NCBI GenBank assembly: GCA_003133745.1
Contig: PKZD01000017.1
Coordinates: 25,405-89,404, forward strand
Length of the DNA stretch: 64,000 nucleotides
Source: Candidatus Tyrphobacter aquilonaris
GTDB taxonomy: Bacteria > Vulcanimicrobiota > Vulcanimicrobiia > Vulcanimicrobiales > Vulcanimicrobiaceae
Direction of reading: 5' to 3'
Positions within the stretch are counted from its first letter, which is position 1. Each line of letters opens with the position of its first letter. The notes under the pieces are model-generated. The model was given only the letters and a program-made list of their open reading frames with translations. It made no database searches and was not told the DNA's origin. A program made the translations under genes and the position numbers. Shown here one piece after another: positions 33,914 through 43,596 of the stretch.

Positions 33914-34707
33914 TGAACGCTATCACTGCGAGCGTGGTGCGCGGGCTCAAGTCAATCGCTCCGAGAATTTACCTGCAAGGTCTCTCCGACTGCGACGCTT
34001 TGGGAGAGAGGCTCCTCCTCGACGCGCCGAGCGCGGAGGTGTTGCTCGACGTCGGCTGCGGCGACGGGAAGAAGACGATGCGGTGGTGGAGCGCCGCGCG
34101 CGCGAAGCGGTGCGTTGGGCTCGAGTTCGTAAGCAGTGAGATTGATGCGTCTCGGGCGCGCGGCATTGATGCTCGCAAGACCGACCTCTCGACGACGTGG
34201 CCGGTCGCCGACGACGAATGCGATCTCGTCATTTCCAGCCAAAACATCGAGCACATGCACCGCACGTTGTTCTACGCGAGGGAGATGTTCCGCGTCCTTC
34301 GGCCCGGAGGCCGAGCCCTGGTCTTGACCGAGAACCTCTCCGGCTGGGCCAACGTCATCGCTCTTGCATGTGGCTGGCAGCCGTTCTCTTCGGCTCCCAT
34401 AGACGGCGCGATCCTCGGCTGTCCGCTCGCTCATCTTGCCGACGTAGAGCTGGAACGCTTCTCCGAGTTGGGCGAGGCATTCGAAGCGGGCATCGTCGGT
34501 GCCGCCGCTCACGTATGCGTCCTTGCATACCAGGGTCTCTTCGACGTGATGCGCACGACAGGGTTTGAGGTACTCACGTACCGGACGACGGGCTATTCGC
34601 CGTTTTGGGGATGGCCTTCGCGCGGGTTGTGCCGCCTCGACCCCAGACACGGACACTTTCTCGTCATGGAGGCGCGCAAACCCCACGAAGCACCTCAACG
34701 AGTTTGA
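33913..34707 (+). CDS. Class I SAM-dependent methyltransferase
   Basis: A protein of 264 residues from a GTG at 33913 that overlaps the previous TAG. Motif I is LLDVGCGDGKKT; then GLEFVSSEID, CDLVISSQNIEHMHR and RVLRPGGRALVLTENLSGWAN. This layout is common in methyltransferases of glycan clusters, which cap or decorate sugars or lipid carriers. The long open frame before 33913 lies inside the previous gene and is not coding. The last 44 bases overlap a converging glycosyltransferase. Confidence 0.85.
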   Translation: MNAITASVVRGLKSIAPRIYLQGLSDCDALGERLLLDAPSAEVLLDVGCGDGKKTMRWWSAARAKRCVGLEFVSSEIDASRARGIDARKTDLSTTWPVADDECDLVISSQNIEHMHRTLFYAREMFRVLRPGGRALVLTENLSGWANVIALACGWQPFSSAPIDGAILGCPLAHLADVELERFSELGEAFEAGIVGAAAHVCVLAYQGLFDVMRTTGFEVLTYRTTGYSPFWGWPSRGLCRLDPRHGHFLVMEARKPHEAPQRV

Positions 34708-35878
34708 ATGCGTTCTCCAGGCCGAAAGAGCGGCGCGCGAACGCGGCGACGTCGTGCCGAATCGCATTGAGCTCGTTCCGACGGGCTATCGCCTCACGAA
34801 TGGCCGCGTGAATCCCTTCCGTCGTCGGTGGAAACAGTTTGGCAAATAGTGGTGCGCCGATGATCGACGGATCGACCTTTGCGCCGTCATACCAGGCGTT
34901 CATCGTCTCCTCCGACGTGAACACGGCAAGTCCCGACGACATCGCTTCCATGACGACAAGCCCGGGATAGTCGATGTCAACGCTTCCCCAGAGCTGCACG
35001 TCCGCGGCCGCGTGAACCGACGGGAGCTCATGCCGGGGTACGGTTCCCAGAAGACGAATATTTGGATCGTGCGCGGCGAGGGACGCGAGCTCGCCGGCGA
35101 GCACGCCGTCGCCGGCGAACAAGAAGACCGCACGCGGGTCGTGAAAATCGGTGAGGGCGCGAATCAGCCGGTCCACGTGCTTCGAGTCGTCAAAGCGCCC
35201 GCCAAAGAAGAATGCAGTCTGTTCGTCCGTGATTCCGAATCGAGCGCGGTGCTCTCCACGCTGCTCGTAAGGTCGAAAGAGATCCTGGTCGATCCAGTTG
35301 AAGACCCAGTGACACTTCCGGGTTGGAACGCCGAGAGCGACTGCGTCTTTCCCGAGCATGGGGCAGTTGCCGATGAGCGCGTCCGCTTGTTCGTAAAACG
35401 CGCGCACAATTTTCCGCATGAGCGGTTTGGCCGCGCTGAAATGGTACGTAAACTGAAAATGCATCGCCAACGGAAGCCTCAGCTTCCGCTTGACGCGTAT
35501 GCCGGCGAGGCCCGCGATCGGACCGCCGGCAGCGTAAATGAGATCGTAACGCGTTTCGCGAGAGAGTCGAAGCGCTTCTCGAGAAAGTACGTATGCCGTA
35601 AGGCAGAGCAGGAAGAACGACGCGATTGGATTTTTCCCCTCACGGTGTTTCCAAAGCCACCGGTGGAGCCGTGCCGATCGCACATAGCGAATGCGCACGC
35701 CGTTCGGCGCTTCGATCGGCACGCCGAGCGGCATCAGTGCCACGACGTCGAGGCGCAAGTCCGGAACCGCCTCCGGCAAGTGGATCAACGATTCGATAAA
35801 CGTGTCGCCGCCTCCACCGCGATCGACCGGGATAACGGTCGCTGCGGGCATGTGACGAGTCAGCAGAAGAACGTGCAT
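34664..35878 (-). CDS. Family 4 glycosyltransferase (GT-B)
   Basis: A protein of 404 residues. The N-terminal domain begins MHVLLLTRHMP with a glycine-rich loop DRGGGGDTFIES. The C-terminal donor domain has FFFGGRFDDSKHVDRLIRAL, FLFAGDGVLAGEL, RHELPSVHAAADVQLWGS and YPGLVVMEAMSSGLAVF, the E-x7-E region of GT4 retaining transferases. It is on the minus strand in a mostly plus-strand locus, converges on the methyltransferase and diverges from the giant protein at 35908. Confidence 0.88.
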   Translation of the reverse strand: MHVLLLTRHMPAATVIPVDRGGGGDTFIESLIHLPEAVPDLRLDVVALMPLGVPIEAPNGVRIRYVRSARLHRWLWKHREGKNPIASFFLLCLTAYVLSREALRLSRETRYDLIYAAGGPIAGLAGIRVKRKLRLPLAMHFQFTYHFSAAKPLMRKIVRAFYEQADALIGNCPMLGKDAVALGVPTRKCHWVFNWIDQDLFRPYEQRGEHRARFGITDEQTAFFFGGRFDDSKHVDRLIRALTDFHDPRAVFLFAGDGVLAGELASLAAHDPNIRLLGTVPRHELPSVHAAADVQLWGSVDIDYPGLVVMEAMSSGLAVFTSEETMNAWYDGAKVDPSIIGAPLFAKLFPPTTEGIHAAIREAIARRNELNAIRHDVAAFARRSFGLENAFKLVEVLRGVCAPP

Positions 35879-35907
35879 ATCTACTTAGAAGAGTTGGCTC
35901 TGTTTGC

Positions 35908-38900
35908 GTGGAGAGGACACCATTGGAAGACCGCCTAAAGCGCGGCTCGGTGGCATTCTTGGCGATCTCGAGGAAGTCGATGTTCGCGCGCGCTCCATCG
36001 TTCGAGCGATACGCCTATCCCTTAGGCCTTATCCTCCTCGCGCTCATAGCGCTCGAGGTTGCGCTCGCAAACCTTCCGCCGAATCATGTCTTCGCCGGTC
36101 ACGACAGCGGTTTTTATGTCTACTATCCGCACGAACTCATCCGCACGTCGGCCGGCACGTGGGAAGTAAAATCGGATTTCGGCTTTCCGAATTTCCAGGC
36201 GATGGTGACGTTGCCATATGCGCTCCTCGTCACCGCCATCAACGCGTTGCATCTCGGTCAAACTGCGGTCGGCCGATTTTTCTACGGCCTCGAACTCTTC
36301 TTGGGTTTGGCCGGCTGTTACAGCCTTGCATGGGTCGTCCTGAGGCGCGCCTACCCGGAAAAAACCACTGCCGTGACGTTCGGTGCCGCGCTCGTCGCGG
36401 CGTTCGCCGGAGGCTTCAACGTGTTTACGGCGGTGCTGCTCATGTATCCGCCGAGCAACTTCCAGACTGGGATCATGACCTGGCCCGCAGTCATCTCGTG
36501 CGAACTGTATTTGTTGTGGTTCCGGCCTCGGCTCTGGGTCGCGCTCTGCTTCTACGTGCTTTTCATTCTGGCAACGATCGGCAATCCTGCCACGACGATG
36601 CTGGGTTGCGCATTGGTTGCGGCGTGCTATGCGGCAAATGGTTTCATGACGCGGTCGTGGTTGCCCAAGCTCGCGATGTTCACCGGCGGACTCATCGTCG
36701 CAACCCTCTCGTATGTATGGATGCCCGCCTTGGCGTCGATGTTCTTGTACCACGGGGCAGTCGCTGCTCCCGAGCAAGTCTCTCCGGCGTCGTTGCTGCG
36801 GTCACAAGACTTGATTGCCGTGCGGACGAGCTTGAGCAATTTGCTCCGCTTCGATGGACTGCTCTGGTGGCCGAAGACTCCCGCGGCAGAACTCTACGGA
36901 GGATTTCCGCTCGCGTTTCTTGGCTTCGTTCCCGTCGTGCTCGGCATCGTTGCGCTTCGAAATCGACGGCCGCTCGTCGTGGCCGCATGGGCGCTGCTTC
37001 TCGTAGGAATCTGGCTGGCGAAGAGCGTGCACGGCCCGTTCGGCCTCAACATGATGTGGCTGATGACGCATATCGGATTCATGGCGGCGTTCCGGGAGAC
37101 GTACGATAAGTTCATGCTGTTGGCGATGATCGCCGTGCCGGTCCTGGCCGGATCCGGATTCGTCATGCTCGCGTCATCCGGAAAGCGCGGGCGTGTCGTC
37201 GCGGGCGCGTTGGCGGGATGCGTTGCGCTGTTGGCGTGGCCATTTGTCGGTGGAGCGGTCGCGGAGCCATATTTCTCAACGGCGGTCCCACAGGACTACG
37301 CGACGGTGAATGCGCTCATGGGCGACGATCCCGAAACGCGATTTCTGTCCCTACCGGGAGCTCCGGGAGAAATCCATGTGACGACGTGGTTCAAGGGGGG
37401 AAACTTCGAGAACCTCTTGGACCACGCGGGTTACGTGAACGCCGCCATCTTCAAGGAGCGTTCAATCTCGGCGGCACCGTTCTACGACGACGACGCGCTT
37501 GAGTTCTCGCGGGAGCTTCCATCGATTGTAGGATTGCTCGGCGCGTACGGCATCAACTATATCGTCCTGCATAAAGACTATCTTACCGAGTACCGCATGG
37601 CGTTTGATTTTGAACCGTACCAAGTTCTCGGTCCGCTTACATCGCGCGCGATGGAGCGCGTTCTCGACCGGGATAACAGGGTTGCGAAAGTCTACGAGGG
37701 TCCCAACGTAGTCCTTTACCGCGTGCGCTCGTTCGCCACTCTTCCGCGGGCGTACGCGAGCTATCAGGCAGACATCCAAGTCGGCTTCGAAAACAACCTG
37801 CTTGCCTCTTCGGAGAGCGGCATGATGAGCGCCGCGGCGCATCCGGTGCTGCTCTTCACCGGCAATCAAGTCTATCCGACCTCGGCGACCGAGGCGGATC
37901 GCTTCAATCGGATCCTCTCGCACGCGGATGGACTTGTCGAGGCGCCCATTTTTCAAGAGGATCCAGATCTGTATCGAGACGAGATTACGGGTCCAGAGCC
38001 GTATGTGGAGCGCTGGTCGGAGCAATACAGCGCTGCGACCCCCGCAGCCGAGTATCTTTTTGCGCAGGGCCATGGCGACTATCTGAACGGTTCCATCGGC
38101 GTGCCGGCAAATATGACGGCGCTTTTTCAGGTACGTCGCGGAGCCTCGATGACGCTTCGGATGTCACTACGGGCGCGCCGCGCTCCACGTGAAATCCTTG
38201 CCCAGTTCTTCGGATCACACGGTGCGGCTCCGTGGGCGGTCGTGCCGTACGATGCGCCGAACCAGCGCGTCGCGACACGCGTTCCGGTGAAGGTATTCGT
38301 CGACCCAACCGGCGTTCGTTATCAGCTTACGTTTACGCAGCCTGGCCCCGCCGTCGAGCACGTCGCGGCGGAACAGTTCGTGACAGCCGACCTTGCTGAC
38401 GATCCGCAAGTCTCAATGCGATACGAATACGCGCCGCTCGACGGCGCTGCCGCCTTCCTGCAGCTCGATTTCGTTGGGCCCGACGGGCACGTGGCTCGCC
38501 TCGACAAACCGCTTCCGCCGGAAGGACGAGATCTGGAGTTCGACGTCCGCGATGCATTGCAGGCCGTCCTGGACGAGCGCTACGCGAACGTTCTCGGAGC
38601 GCATCGCTTCGATGAGGGTTGGCGCGCGTCGCAGCCCTTCATCAATCCGGAGCAAGCCGACGGTTTCGAACTGAAAACGGTTCGATTGATCATGGCGGGG
38701 ACGCCAAACGCCACAGCAGCAGGGCGTGCAATGCCGCACGACTTCAGGCTCTATTCTTTTCAGCTCGCGCTGGCGGAAGCATTTGACAGCTATCGCATTC
38801 GCGGATTTTCACGCACGTTCGTCGCGGCCGGGAGATTGATAGAGCAGCGAAACGTCGCGTTCGCCAAGGCGTCCGCACGGGGCGACACTTGGCTCGTTCA

Positions 38901-40104
38901 TGCGCGGGTGACGACTCGCCCGCTCCCACTTGCAGCCGGCACCCTGCACCATAGCGTCACGCTGCAGCTGCATGATAACAGGACGGTCACGGGTGACGTC
39001 GTCCTCCAGACCCGAGACTCGTATCTTCTTCGACTCCTCAACGGATATCAGTTGGTGCCGCGAGCGAGGGTTGCCGGGATCCTCTCAGTCCGCACTCCCC
39101 AGATCGGCACGTACGAGATTCGGGTACCGTTGCCGTCGGTCAACGTGCAACGATATCCGACTCTGCGCGTTCGGTACTGGGTAGGCGATCCCAATGAGAC
39201 CGCCACGGTCGTCATTGGGCTACGGACGCCGCAAGGGCCAAGAGAGATCGTGCCGAGTCTTGACCTGCAAACGCAATCGGGCCTCGATACGACGCCGCCA
39301 ATCTTCCTGAACGAGGCGAACTCGATGCCACGTCCTACGGGGTGGGTGCAGTTGTCCTGCGACATGCGGCAGGTCATCGCATACGAGACCGGCTCGCTTG
39401 CAGCGGTGCCGACCTATCTCATCTTACGCTTCTCTTTCGTTGCAACAACGCTCGACGAAGCAAGTGAGTACGATTTCGGCTTCGGCGACGTCGCGTTCTT
39501 TGGCGAGGCGCGCGAAAGCGCGCTTCCCGACGCCCGCGTCGGAACGGTGACGCTCGATGCCAAGCCGCTTCAGCTCGTCTCCGTCGTGCCGCAGGACGGT
39601 CAAGCCGACGAAACGGAAGCGTCGTTTGCTCCGACCCGCGTTCTGCCGGGAATACATTCGCTTGTCACGCGCGTGCAGGACCCGTGGATGGTGACGAGCG
39701 CAATGCTCGGCGCGGGCCGCGCATCGCCGGTGAACGCGTATCCGCAGACGACGATCCGGCACATCGATGACGAGCTCTATGCCGTTCACGTCGCGAAAGG
39801 TGCAAGATCGGCGTGGCTCGCGTTTGCGGAGACGTATCACGGTGGATGGAGGCTCATTCCCGGGAACGCACCCCACGATCGTCTTTCGTGGCTGCGCTCC
39901 CTTGCATGGCTCGGGCAGGGAATCGGGACGCACGTGGTGGGAAATGCCTATGACAACACCTGGTATTTGGCCGCGGACGCGCCCGAGAACTACGTGCTCG
40001 ACTTCGAGCCGCAAGACTTTGCCGTCATCGGTGAGATCGTCGCAATGGGAGCACTGGCAATCGCAATCGTAGCACTCGCTCTGGGATGGCTTCGCCGGTG
40101 GTGA
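35908..40104 (+). CDS. Giant multi-spanning protein, GT-C glycosyltransferase-like, with large periplasmic region
   Basis: A protein of about 1,398 residues. The first about 450 residues contain roughly 11 membrane helices with an early acidic loop (FAGHDSGFYVYYPHE) typical of GT-C enzymes that use polyprenyl-phosphate sugars, resembling arabinosyltransferase-like and YfhO-like proteins. About 850 soluble residues follow, with beta-sandwich-like segments, before a final C-terminal helix (GEIVAMGALAIAIVALALGWL). A TTG at 35923 has a better placed GAGAGG than the GTG at 35908, so the start is uncertain by 5 codons. Likely adds or modifies sugars on the outer face of the membrane. Confidence 0.75.
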   Translation: MERTPLEDRLKRGSVAFLAISRKSMFARAPSFERYAYPLGLILLALIALEVALANLPPNHVFAGHDSGFYVYYPHELIRTSAGTWEVKSDFGFPNFQAMVTLPYALLVTAINALHLGQTAVGRFFYGLELFLGLAGCYSLAWVVLRRAYPEKTTAVTFGAALVAAFAGGFNVFTAVLLMYPPSNFQTGIMTWPAVISCELYLLWFRPRLWVALCFYVLFILATIGNPATTMLGCALVAACYAANGFMTRSWLPKLAMFTGGLIVATLSYVWMPALASMFLYHGAVAAPEQVSPASLLRSQDLIAVRTSLSNLLRFDGLLWWPKTPAAELYGGFPLAFLGFVPVVLGIVALRNRRPLVVAAWALLLVGIWLAKSVHGPFGLNMMWLMTHIGFMAAFRETYDKFMLLAMIAVPVLAGSGFVMLASSGKRGRVVAGALAGCVALLAWPFVGGAVAEPYFSTAVPQDYATVNALMGDDPETRFLSLPGAPGEIHVTTWFKGGNFENLLDHAGYVNAAIFKERSISAAPFYDDDALEFSRELPSIVGLLGAYGINYIVLHKDYLTEYRMAFDFEPYQVLGPLTSRAMERVLDRDNRVAKVYEGPNVVLYRVRSFATLPRAYASYQADIQVGFENNLLASSESGMMSAAAHPVLLFTGNQVYPTSATEADRFNRILSHADGLVEAPIFQEDPDLYRDEITGPEPYVERWSEQYSAATPAAEYLFAQGHGDYLNGSIGVPANMTALFQVRRGASMTLRMSLRARRAPREILAQFFGSHGAAPWAVVPYDAPNQRVATRVPVKVFVDPTGVRYQLTFTQPGPAVEHVAAEQFVTADLADDPQVSMRYEYAPLDGAAAFLQLDFVGPDGHVARLDKPLPPEGRDLEFDVRDALQAVLDERYANVLGAHRFDEGWRASQPFINPEQADGFELKTVRLIMAGTPNATAAGRAMPHDFRLYSFQLALAEAFDSYRIRGFSRTFVAAGRLIEQRNVAFAKASARGDTWLVHARVTTRPLPLAAGTLHHSVTLQLHDNRTVTGDVVLQTRDSYLLRLLNGYQLVPRARVAGILSVRTPQIGTYEIRVPLPSVNVQRYPTLRVRYWVGDPNETATVVIGLRTPQGPREIVPSLDLQTQSGLDTTPPIFLNEANSMPRPTGWVQLSCDMRQVIAYETGSLAAVPTYLILRFSFVATTLDEASEYDFGFGDVAFFGEARESALPDARVGTVTLDAKPLQLVSVVPQDGQADETEASFAPTRVLPGIHSLVTRVQDPWMVTSAMLGAGRASPVNAYPQTTIRHIDDELYAVHVAKGARSAWLAFAETYHGGWRLIPGNAPHDRLSWLRSLAWLGQGIGTHVVGNAYDNTWYLAADAPENYVLDFEPQDFAVIGEIVAMGALAIAIVALALGWLRRW

Positions 40105-40520
40105 GGAGTCGCGAAGCGGCAGTTCGGTGGCTCGTCGTCGTCGGAGCGACCCTCGCCGCCCTCGGCGCGCTCGCCTCCAGCTATTCTTATCAAACGGTCG
40201 GTCTCGTGAACAGCCTGCTCATCGCCGCAGCGGTCCTCGGCATTGCATACGTGTACCGAGACGACGAACGCCTGATCAGGGTGGCCATCGCGCTGATCAT
40301 CTTTGCCGGTCTCATCGGCTCTCTCCCATTTCGCGCAGCGCTGGACAATGTCGCCGACACCGCTGCATCGCTTGCAACGTGCGTCGTGATTGTGATCCTC
40401 GTGCGGCCGGCGTTGCAACGGGACAGACTTTCGACCGGCCTGCGGCGCATGTCCGGCGCCGGCATGGCGTTCATGCGTCGTTCACGAGAACTCGTAGCAG
40501 AGCATTTTCCCTCCCGATGA
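40086..40520 (+). CDS. Small membrane protein with four predicted helices
   Basis: A protein of 144 residues. Hydrophobic segments are at about 14-32, 37-55, 63-80 and 86-106, followed by a basic cytoplasmic tail (RRSRELVAEHF). No family recognised. It overlaps the giant protein by 19 bases and the oxidoreductase by 4, so it is translated with them. Size and position suggest an accessory subunit of the GT-C-like protein, but nothing in the sequence proves this. Confidence 0.65.
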   Translation: MASPVVRSREAAVRWLVVVGATLAALGALASSYSYQTVGLVNSLLIAAAVLGIAYVYRDDERLIRVAIALIIFAGLIGSLPFRAALDNVADTAASLATCVVIVILVRPALQRDRLSTGLRRMSGAGMAFMRRSRELVAEHFPSR

Positions 40521-41500
40521 TCCGCGTCGGCCTCGTCGGCTTTGGTTACTGGGGGCCCAATTATGCTCGGATCCTCTCGTCGATGGGAGACGCCGAAATG
40601 GCCTGGTGCGCCGATACGGACGCCGCCGCACTCGAGCGCGTCAGCACGGCGCATCCCCACGTTCGTCTCACGAAGAATTACAGAGATCTTCTGGTCGCAG
40701 ACGACTGTGACGCCGTTATCGTCGCGACGCCGACGGTCTTTCATGAGGACATTGCCAGAGCAACGCTCCAGGCCGGCAAACCCATTCTGGTGGAGAAACC
40801 TCTTACAAACCGCTGGGAGAGCGCCGCGTCGCTCGCACTCGAAGCCGAGCAGAGAGGCGCAATTGCGGTAACCGGTCACGTGTACTTATTCAGTCCAGCC
40901 GTTCGATACATCTGCGACGAGCTGGAGCGCGGCGTCATAGGAAACATTCTCTATATGACCGCGTCACGCATGGGTTTTAGCCCCATTCGCGCCGACGTCG
41001 ACGCATTGTGGGACCTTGCTCCTCACGATCTCTCAATGTTCATGGCGTTCACGAAAACGATGCCGCGGCGCGTCAGCGCGACGGCGTCAGCATACATCAG
41101 GCGGGATCGGAGCGACGTAGCGTTTGCCAGATTGGAATTTCCCGGCAACGTCATTGCGAATATCGGCGTTTCGTGGGATTGTCCGTTCAAAGAGCGGCGC
41201 ATGCTCATCGTCGGTTCTCACGGAACGATCGCGTGCGACGACCTGAGCGAGAACAAACTCACCGTGTACCATTCCGAGCAGAAGGCTCCGCTCAATCGCG
41301 CGGGCGTCGTCGACCGGCCAACGCTCGACGGCGCGGAACCCCTTGAACGGCAACTTCGGCACTTTCTCGATTGCATCCGAGATCATGAGCGGTCGCCGGT
41401 GGACTTCAAGGCTGGAGCAGATGTCGTGCGCGTCCTTCAGGCGCTGTCGGAGTCGGTCTCTGCGGGATTGCCGGTCGACTTGGACCGCGATCCCTCGTAG
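40517..41500 (+). CDS. Gfo/Idh/MocA-family sugar oxidoreductase
   Basis: A protein of 327 residues. The NAD(P)-binding fold opens IRVGLVGFGYWGPNYARIL; the signature VEKPLTNR (E-K-P) and the DLAPHDLSMF histidine region are present, with the C-terminal beta-sheet domain. In nucleotide-sugar pathways such enzymes oxidise C3 of a uronic-acid sugar before DegT amination. Ugd in this locus could provide a UDP-uronate. The ATG overlaps the previous stop by 4 bases; the 3' end overlaps the LpxA-like gene by 64. Confidence 0.88.
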   Translation: MIRVGLVGFGYWGPNYARILSSMGDAEMAWCADTDAAALERVSTAHPHVRLTKNYRDLLVADDCDAVIVATPTVFHEDIARATLQAGKPILVEKPLTNRWESAASLALEAEQRGAIAVTGHVYLFSPAVRYICDELERGVIGNILYMTASRMGFSPIRADVDALWDLAPHDLSMFMAFTKTMPRRVSATASAYIRRDRSDVAFARLEFPGNVIANIGVSWDCPFKERRMLIVGSHGTIACDDLSENKLTVYHSEQKAPLNRAGVVDRPTLDGAEPLERQLRHFLDCIRDHERSPVDFKAGADVVRVLQALSESVSAGLPVDLDRDPS

Positions 41501-42231
41501 GCCATGCACGGCCTATGCGTCGAGGCGCGCCGCTCCGCGAACCTGCGCAGGATTTCCGCTACGTTTGGTTCGTCGCATTTCTCCAGATCGCCGGCCTGCC
41601 ACGCGCTCCTAATTTTTTCGACGAGTTCGGCGGAGAAGCCGTTGCGGAGTAAGCCAACGTCGTTGAGCCCTCGCAGCGTTGCGGGGTTTCCCGTTGCTTT
41701 CGAAAACGGCGGTACGTCCTTTGCGACGACGGCACCCATGCCGATCATCGCAAACGCGCCGATCGTCGTGTGCTGGTGAACGGCGACGGAGAGACCGACG
41801 GTGGCAAACTCCTGAATCTCCGTAAACCCTCCGATCTGGACGTTGTTGGCGAGGTTCACGTTTCGCCGCAACACCGTGTCGTGAGAGACGTGGCAATATG
41901 CCATGAGATAGCAATCGTCCTCGATCATGGTTGTGTGCATTGAAGGCTGATGGACGGTCGTGTACTCGCGTAGGACGCAACGGCTACCAATTGAAATGCC
42001 CGACGAACGCTCTCCGATGAATTCGAACTTTTCGGTCGTGTACTGCGCCGGCGTTCCTATGGTAACGTGCGGTCCGAACCAATTCCCGTCGCCAATCCGA
42101 ACCCGGCCTTGTATGACGGAATAGGGCCCTACAACATTGTCCGACCCCAGAAGTACTTCCGTCCCGACGATGGCGGTAGGATGAATGCTGTTTGAAATAC
42201 GCTGACTCCTCGAACTTAAAGGTGGCCCCAA
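41437..42231 (-). CDS. LpxA-like hexapeptide-repeat acyltransferase
   Basis: About 254-264 residues. Left-handed beta-helix repeats run from IHPTAIVG through VVGPYSVIQ, RIGDGNWFG and VLREYTTVH; YCHVSHDTVLRRNVNLANN includes the His equivalent to the catalytic His125 of LpxA, and GNPATLRGLNDVGLLRNGF matches the LpxA C-terminus. It transfers an acyl or acetyl group from ACP or CoA to a UDP-amino sugar, possibly the DegT product. The only canonical start is TTG at 42231 with a weak ribosome-binding site. An ATT at 42198-42196 lies 7 bases after GAGGAG and would give the usual LpxA-like N-terminus; the boundary is therefore uncertain. Confidence 0.82.
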   Translation of the reverse strand: MGPPLSSRSQRISNSIHPTAIVGTEVLLGSDNVVGPYSVIQGRVRIGDGNWFGPHVTIGTPAQYTTEKFEFIGERSSGISIGSRCVLREYTTVHQPSMHTTMIEDDCYLMAYCHVSHDTVLRRNVNLANNVQIGGFTEIQEFATVGLSVAVHQHTTIGAFAMIGMGAVVAKDVPPFSKATGNPATLRGLNDVGLLRNGFSAELVEKIRSAWQAGDLEKCDEPNVAEILRRFAERRASTHRPCMAYEGSRSKSTGNPAETDSDSA

Positions 42232-42288
42232 CGGGTCCCGTCAATAGGGAACGTCTACTTAGAATGGAGAGCCGGGAATCCTTCGAGC

Positions 42289-43596
42289 ATGTTGAGAGTT
42301 GCAATCTTTGGCGTCGGCTATGTCGGGCTTGTCACGGCCGCATGTCTAGCGGACTTGGGCAATCGCGTCGTCTGCTACGATGCCGACGCCGACAAGATTG
42401 ATACGCTGCGACGCGGTGCCGTACCGATATACGAGCCCGGACTGGCGGAGATGATCGCTCGAAATGTCAGCGGCGGCCGGTTAGCGTTTTCAGACTCTTC
42501 GCGCGCCGCCGTTGCAGAGGCAGAGATCATCTTCATTGCGGTTGGCACGCCCCAGGGTCCGGGCGGTGAGGCGGATCTTCTCCAGGTGCGAAGCGCCGTC
42601 ATCGAGATCGCAAAGCACATCAACACTCCTGCGATCGTCGTCAACAAATCCACCGTTCCGGTGCGGACCGGCGACCTCGTCAAGTCGCTGCTGAGCGAGC
42701 ACGCCATCGATGGATCCCGGGTCCGCTTCGTGTCCTGCCCGGAGTTCGTCCGTGAAGGGTGCGCCATCAGCGACTTCATGAATCCGGACAGAATCGTCAT
42801 CGGCGCGGATGACGCCGAATCGGCCGACGTCATGCGGCTCTTGTACCAACCCCTCAACGCACCGCTCATCTTTACGAGCGTCCGAACCGCTGAAATGATT
42901 AAGCACGCCGCCAATGCCTTTCTGGCAACGAAGATAACGTTTGCGAATGAGATTGCAAATCTCTGCGAATCCGTCGGGGCGGACGTGACGGACGTCATGC
43001 GCGGCATCGGCTGCGATAGCCGCATCGGCATGGAGTTCCTCCAACCAGGCCCGGGCTTTGGCGGATCATGTCTTCCGAAGGATGTCGCCGCTTTGGTGTA
43101 CGCGGCCGAGAGCCGCGGCGTGCCGCAGCGCGTCTTGCGTGCGGTGCTCGAGGCCAATGCGGCGCAAGTTGAGCGTTGCGCGCAGAAGATACGAGCGCGC
43201 CTGCCGGAGCGATGCCGTTTGGCGCAGCTCGGCCTGGCCTTCAAGGGAAATACGGATGACACGCGCGAGTCTCCGGCATTGGCGGTGCTGCAGCGGCTCA
43301 TCGCGCTTGGGTACGAAATGCGCGTCCACGATCCAGCGGCGCTCAAAGCGACGGAAGAACGCTTCGGGACTGCAGCGGAATACTTCGCCGATCCCTACGA
43401 GTGCGTAGAAGGAGCGGCGGCTGTCGTCGTAGCGACGGACTGGAACGAATATCGGAACCTCGATTTTGAAGCGCTCGGCCGCGCGATGGCGGGCAGGCTC
43501 ATATTCGATCTCCGTAACCTGTATGATTTCGCGGAGGCGGCCGCACATGGCTTCGCAGTCGTCGGAGTCGGCCGCGAAAGCGAAATCGCATCATGA
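42289..43596 (+). CDS. ugd: UDP-glucose 6-dehydrogenase
   Basis: A protein of 435 residues, normal length. The N-terminal Rossmann domain starts VAIFGVGYVGLVTAACLA; STVPVRTGD and SCPEFVREGCA follow; AEMIKHAANAFLATKITFANE forms the dimer helix. The catalytic Cys261 is in GPGFGGSCLPKD, and KGNTDDTRESPA closes the UDP-binding domain. It oxidises UDP-glucose to UDP-glucuronate in two NAD-dependent steps. The stop overlaps the UDP-xylose synthase-like gene by 4 bases, making a clear two-step route. Confidence 0.95.
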   Translation: MLRVAIFGVGYVGLVTAACLADLGNRVVCYDADADKIDTLRRGAVPIYEPGLAEMIARNVSGGRLAFSDSSRAAVAEAEIIFIAVGTPQGPGGEADLLQVRSAVIEIAKHINTPAIVVNKSTVPVRTGDLVKSLLSEHAIDGSRVRFVSCPEFVREGCAISDFMNPDRIVIGADDAESADVMRLLYQPLNAPLIFTSVRTAEMIKHAANAFLATKITFANEIANLCESVGADVTDVMRGIGCDSRIGMEFLQPGPGFGGSCLPKDVAALVYAAESRGVPQRVLRAVLEANAAQVERCAQKIRARLPERCRLAQLGLAFKGNTDDTRESPALAVLQRLIALGYEMRVHDPAALKATEERFGTAAEYFADPYECVEGAAAVVVATDWNEYRNLDFEALGRAMAGRLIFDLRNLYDFAEAAAHGFAVVGVGRESEIAS

